16,863 nucleotides of DNA, taken from NCBI GenBank assembly GCA_038204465.1, contig JBBRCX010000098.1, positions 1 through 16,863 of the forward strand, written 5' to 3'. The notes beneath the pieces were generated by a model, which saw nothing but the letters and a program-made list of their open reading frames with translations, was not told the origin of the DNA and made no database searches. A program made the translations under genes and the position numbers. The stretch's first letter is position 1, and each line of letters begins with the position of its first letter. Below, piece by piece: positions 14,553 to 16,863 of the stretch. The DNA is from JBBRCX01 sp038204465 (lineage in GTDB: Bacteria; Planctomycetota; Phycisphaerae; Tepidisphaerales; Tepidisphaeraceae).

Positions 14553-15332
14553 TTACAGCCGACAAAGACGGCGGGCGACCAGCAGCAGAGGCAGAGTAAC
14601 CATCCCGGCCCAGGCTGCGCCGGGCAGCGGCACGGCGCTGGTCACGTTCAAGTGGTACGTCACATCGAGCCCGGAATCCGGGCCCTGACCCTGGCCGAAG
14701 TTGATCGTGTGGACCCCCGGAGCCAGGGGCTCCACCATCAGGTAATATCCGTCCGCGACGGCGGGCGAGACCGTCTGCGCGGGAAAGTTAAACCCGAAGC
14801 GATTGAAAACGTTGTCATTGGGAATGGTGTAGCTGAACGCCGGCGACACTTCGCGATGATCCGTGAGGTTCGCCACCTCGGCGCCGTCGATGCTCGCATG
14901 AAGTCCCGTCACGACGTCAACGCCTGCGGCGGCCTGGTCGCGCAGCTGCTGCACGGTCGATGGGGAATCCACGCCAAGGTTGTCGGCCCAGGAATTTTTG
15001 ACGGGGAAAAACAGGAACTGATCCGGGCCCACGGTGACGGTCCTGTCGAAGGTGCTCGGCCCTGCGGGAGGCACGCCGTTGATCGACAGCGTGCCGGCGA
15101 GGAAGAAGACCGACCCCGACTGGCCGATGTGGGCCTTTGCGCCGGTGGTATCGAACAGCGGGCTATCCGCCGACGGGACGCTGAACACATACTTCCACCA
15201 ATCCGCTGACCATTCTCCCAGCGTTTTGCCTTCCACCGTAGAATGCGGAGCCGCCACGCCCGCGACGGCCGAGCCTGCATTTAACGCACACGCCAACACA
15301 CCCACAACGATCGACGCAATAATCCTGCACAT
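14553..15332 (-). CDS. Secreted protein with PLPG-type (PEP-CTERM-like) C-terminal sorting tail
   Basis: The 259-residue product has a signal peptide (MCRIIASIVVGVLACALNAG, likely cut at AVA-G near residue 24). The body has the pattern GEWSADWWKYVFSVP, DTTG, QSGSVFFLAG and FLFFPVKNSWADN. I recognise this as a widespread exported family of unknown function (GEWSAxWWxW...VWFLAG...FFPI). The C-terminus VPLPGAAWAG, a hydrophobic stretch and the basic end ARRLCRL is the VPLPA-like variant of a PEP-CTERM signal processed by an exosortase; no exosortase is in the window. The ATG at 15332 begins the signal peptide. Its AGGA (15339-15342) lies inside the end of the IS element just upstream. Upstream codons to 15362 are IS sequence and not native. 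The strong terminator at 14443-14480 lies downstream. Confidence 0.85.
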   Translation of the reverse strand: MCRIIASIVVGVLACALNAGSAVAGVAAPHSTVEGKTLGEWSADWWKYVFSVPSADSPLFDTTGAKAHIGQSGSVFFLAGTLSINGVPPAGPSTFDRTVTVGPDQFLFFPVKNSWADNLGVDSPSTVQQLRDQAAAGVDVVTGLHASIDGAEVANLTDHREVSPAFSYTIPNDNVFNRFGFNFPAQTVSPAVADGYYLMVEPLAPGVHTINFGQGQGPDSGLDVTYHLNVTSAVPLPGAAWAGMVTLPLLLVARRLCRL

Positions 15333-15335
15333 ATT

Positions 15336-15362
15336 CAATCCTGTTCGGCCCCGCGGTTGCAT
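15336..15362. repeat. Left terminal inverted repeat of the IS element
   Basis: Begins CAATCCTGTTCGGC and ends GGTTGCAT. It pairs with 16836-16862 with 21 of 27 identical positions; the outermost six bases CAATCC are identical at both ends. Confidence 0.7.
15339..15342 (-). promoter_or_regulatory. Shine-Dalgarno-like site supplied by the IS end
   Basis: AGGA on the minus strand lies six bases before the ATG at 15332 and wholly within the IS terminal repeat. The other end of the IS has GGGA at the same place, so the site is an accident of the insertion point rather than part of the original gene. Confidence 0.55.
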
Positions 15363-15490
15363 CGGGCCGGTTGGCGTCGAGCGACGTTCGATCTTGGTTC
15401 ACAAGATGAGTTGGGTCGTGCAAAGGGAAACGGATTGTGCGAGTTCGGCGCAGCATGAACCATCGGCGCTTTGCGACAACAAAGGCCCGT

Positions 15491-16774
15491 TCACATCACC
15501 CCGAGTTTTTTCCACAGCTCAGCTTTCGCCCGCAGCTTGATTCCTCGGTTGTCCGGCTTGTTCAGCTCACGGAGCACATCGGCGTCGCTGGCCCAGCCGG
15601 CCAGGTAAAGGCTCATGAGCGTCACCATCCACTTGTTGGGCTTCCTGCCGGTCAGGATGTTGATCATCATGCAGCAGATGATCGCCGCGTAGATCTGAAT
15701 CTCGATTCCTTCGCGTTTGGTGCTGAGCAGATGGCGGCAGCCCAGAATCTGCTTGAAGAAGCGGATGAAGACCTCCAGCGCCCAGCGATACTCATAGAGG
15801 AAGGCGATCACATGCGCCGGTGATTCCAGCAGGTTGGTGGCGATGCGCAAGGCGCCATCGGATCCCGGGCCGCTGGTTCCTCCCTCGGTCTTGCCGCGTT
15901 TTTTGTGCGGCGAGATCTTCACGCAGACCAGGCGGATCAGATGATCGGGACGATGGTTCGGCTGCGAGGCGATCCCCATCCGCGCGATCTGATCGCTGAT
16001 CACGCCCGCTTCGATGTCCTGCTCGGACAGCGGCCGATCCTCCATCACCTCATACACGCTGTTGTCCCTGAGCCGGCAGACGTAACTGCTGCCGATGCGG
16101 TTGATGTCGTTGAATAATCTGAACTGGGCGTAGCCTCGATCCATCACATAGGTGTGGCCGGCGGCCAGATGCTTGCGCAGCACGTTCTTTTCATCGCTTT
16201 GGCCTTCTCCCCGCGCATCGGTCAGCTCCCACTTGGATGGAACATGATGATCGACGTCGAAGCTCAGATGTAGCTTCCAGGCATGGGTGCGATGAGCCTC
16301 CTTGCCATCGGTTCCCGGCAGCCACATCGCTTCCACGATGCTGCGCAGTGTCCGCAGCGCCGTCCCATCCACCAGCGTCAGAAGGTGCGGCAGATCTTTG
16401 AACATCTCCTGTCGCCCGACCGGATGAAGCTCTTGGCCCAGTTGCTCCACCACCTGCTTGAGCATCGGCGGATCGAACAGCCGGCAGGACTCGCTGAAGC
16501 TGCCCAGCGAGCAGCGTTTGATGCCCATTTTCTTCTGCACCTCTTCCAGGGCCGCCACGCGCAGCAGCGTCCGCATCGAATCGATCATCGGATTAAACAT
16601 CCACAGCAGGATCAGCAGGACGTAATCGTCGAAATGAAGCTCGCGGTTGCCGGCCTTGTCGCGCCCGCAGCCGCTGCCATGCAGGAACGAAAGCAGCCCG
16701 GCTACCTTGCGGAGCTGCTTGAAGTGGCCCAGTTGAGCCGCCAGCTTCTTGTCGTCATCCACCGTTCGTGCCAC
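15491..16774 (-). CDS. IS4-family DDE transposase
   Basis: The 427-residue product has the complete DDE triad: D136 (LLTLVDGTALR), D212 (YVMDRGYAQF) and E334. The IS4 signature Y-(2)-R-(3)-E-(6)-K is exact at Y327, R330, E334 and K341 (LYEYRWALEVFIRFFK). The N-terminal 130 residues match the helical DNA-binding part of the family. The frame starts at a GTG (16774); an in-frame TAG further upstream near 16828 and no ATG in between leave no better start. There is no obvious Shine-Dalgarno. It is on the same strand as the 14553-15332 gene, 158 bases upstream of it, so its transcript could read into that gene. No frameshift or internal stop was seen. Confidence 0.93.
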   Translation of the reverse strand: MARTVDDDKKLAAQLGHFKQLRKVAGLLSFLHGSGCGRDKAGNRELHFDDYVLLILLWMFNPMIDSMRTLLRVAALEEVQKKMGIKRCSLGSFSESCRLFDPPMLKQVVEQLGQELHPVGRQEMFKDLPHLLTLVDGTALRTLRSIVEAMWLPGTDGKEAHRTHAWKLHLSFDVDHHVPSKWELTDARGEGQSDEKNVLRKHLAAGHTYVMDRGYAQFRLFNDINRIGSSYVCRLRDNSVYEVMEDRPLSEQDIEAGVISDQIARMGIASQPNHRPDHLIRLVCVKISPHKKRGKTEGGTSGPGSDGALRIATNLLESPAHVIAFLYEYRWALEVFIRFFKQILGCRHLLSTKREGIEIQIYAAIICCMMINILTGRKPNKWMVTLMSLYLAGWASDADVLRELNKPDNRGIKLRAKAELWKKLGVM

Positions 16775-16816
16775 GCACGGATCATGCGCGAAAATAAAGG
16801 CCAGCGCAAGCGCAAG

Positions 16817-16822
16817 ATTATG
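16817..16822 (-). promoter_or_regulatory. Possible -10 element of the transposase promoter
   Basis: CATAAT matches five of six bases of TATAAT, about 40 bases before the GTG start, just inside the right inverted repeat. The -35 region 17 bases upstream (CTGATT) is weak. Confidence 0.25.
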
Positions 16823-16835
16823 CTAATTGTAGAGA

Positions 16836-16862
16836 ATGCAATCAGAGTGCCGAACGGGATTG
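16836..16862. repeat. Right terminal inverted repeat of the IS element
   Basis: Its reverse complement begins CAATCCCGTTCGGC and ends GATTGCAT, matching the left end at 15336-15362 in 21 of 27 positions. It lies one base from the window edge. Confidence 0.7.
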
Positions 16863-16863
16863 G

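Larger units (their letters stand above)
15336..16862 (-). mobile_element. IS4-family insertion sequence
   Basis: A 1527-bp element bounded by imperfect 27-bp terminal inverted repeats (21 of 27 positions match) contains one full-length transposase gene on the minus strand. The non-coding ends are 62 bases (right, between the IR end and the GTG start including the IR) and 155 bases (left). It looks intact and potentially mobile. The right flank is only one base long in this window, so a target-site duplication cannot be checked. If the duplication were nine bases, the left copy would be GCACATATT (15327-15335), and the single visible right base (g) agrees; this is weak. Confidence 0.75.

Noticed and set aside
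15391..15407. 6-bp hairpin ATCTTG/CAAGAT as a terminator after the transposase
   Set aside because: The stem is short and no T-run follows on the minus strand.
1..16863. CRISPR arrays, tRNA or rRNA genes, toxin-antitoxin or phage-defence modules
   Set aside because: No regularly spaced repeats, cloverleaf or rRNA-like stretches, nor defence-type proteins were seen on either strand.

Overview
The window is GC-rich chromosomal DNA from what looks like a free-living Gram-negative bacterium, most plausibly a planctomycete or a related PVC/Acidobacteria-type soil or water organism. That placement is inferred from gene content only: secreted proteins with PEP-CTERM-like tails, several PhyH-type dioxygenases, a TolB-like propeller protein and a remnant joining an ECF sigma factor to a TIGR03435-like tail. 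There is no rRNA, tRNA, CRISPR array or phage module.

Layout. 1-618 (-) is the 5' part of a secreted protein gene running off the left edge, preceded by a structured leader. 619-1078 is a gene-free, partly AT-rich spacer. 1079-2383 (-) is a secreted protein of unknown function, divergent from a TolB/PD40 propeller gene (2465-3589, +). 3590-4050 holds an antisense wreck: part of ECF sigma region 4 joined out of frame to the last residues of a probable TIGR03435-type protein. Then come, on +, a PhyH dioxygenase (4051-4890), a GNAT acetyltransferase (4975-5457), and tdh-kbl (5573-7958), the two-step threonine-to-glycine pathway.

8010-11677 (-) is a probable operon of three M24 (creatinase/prolidase fold) metallohydrolases. 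Two of them are tandem paralogues with nearly the same length and all five metal ligands. A second PhyH dioxygenase (11877-12695, +) is transcribed away from this operon across a 199-bp gap. This M24-M24-M24/PhyH block is the best candidate for an uncharacterised small-molecule catabolic or modification system. The substrate cannot be read from the sequence.

12834-14288 (-) encodes a secreted protein with a probable alpha/alpha-toroid. A strong bidirectional terminator hairpin lies at 14443-14480. 14553-15332 (-) encodes a secreted protein of the EWSAxWW/FLAG type with a PLPG-type C-terminal sorting signal. Three bases upstream of its start codon sits a complete-looking IS4-family element (15336-16862) with imperfect 27-bp terminal inverted repeats (21 of 27 matches) and an intact transposase. 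The IS end itself supplies the Shine-Dalgarno-like sequence of the secreted-protein gene.

Starts were re-chosen for several genes from ribosome-binding sites and paralogue comparison. All family assignments are from reading motifs by eye; none was checked by a search.
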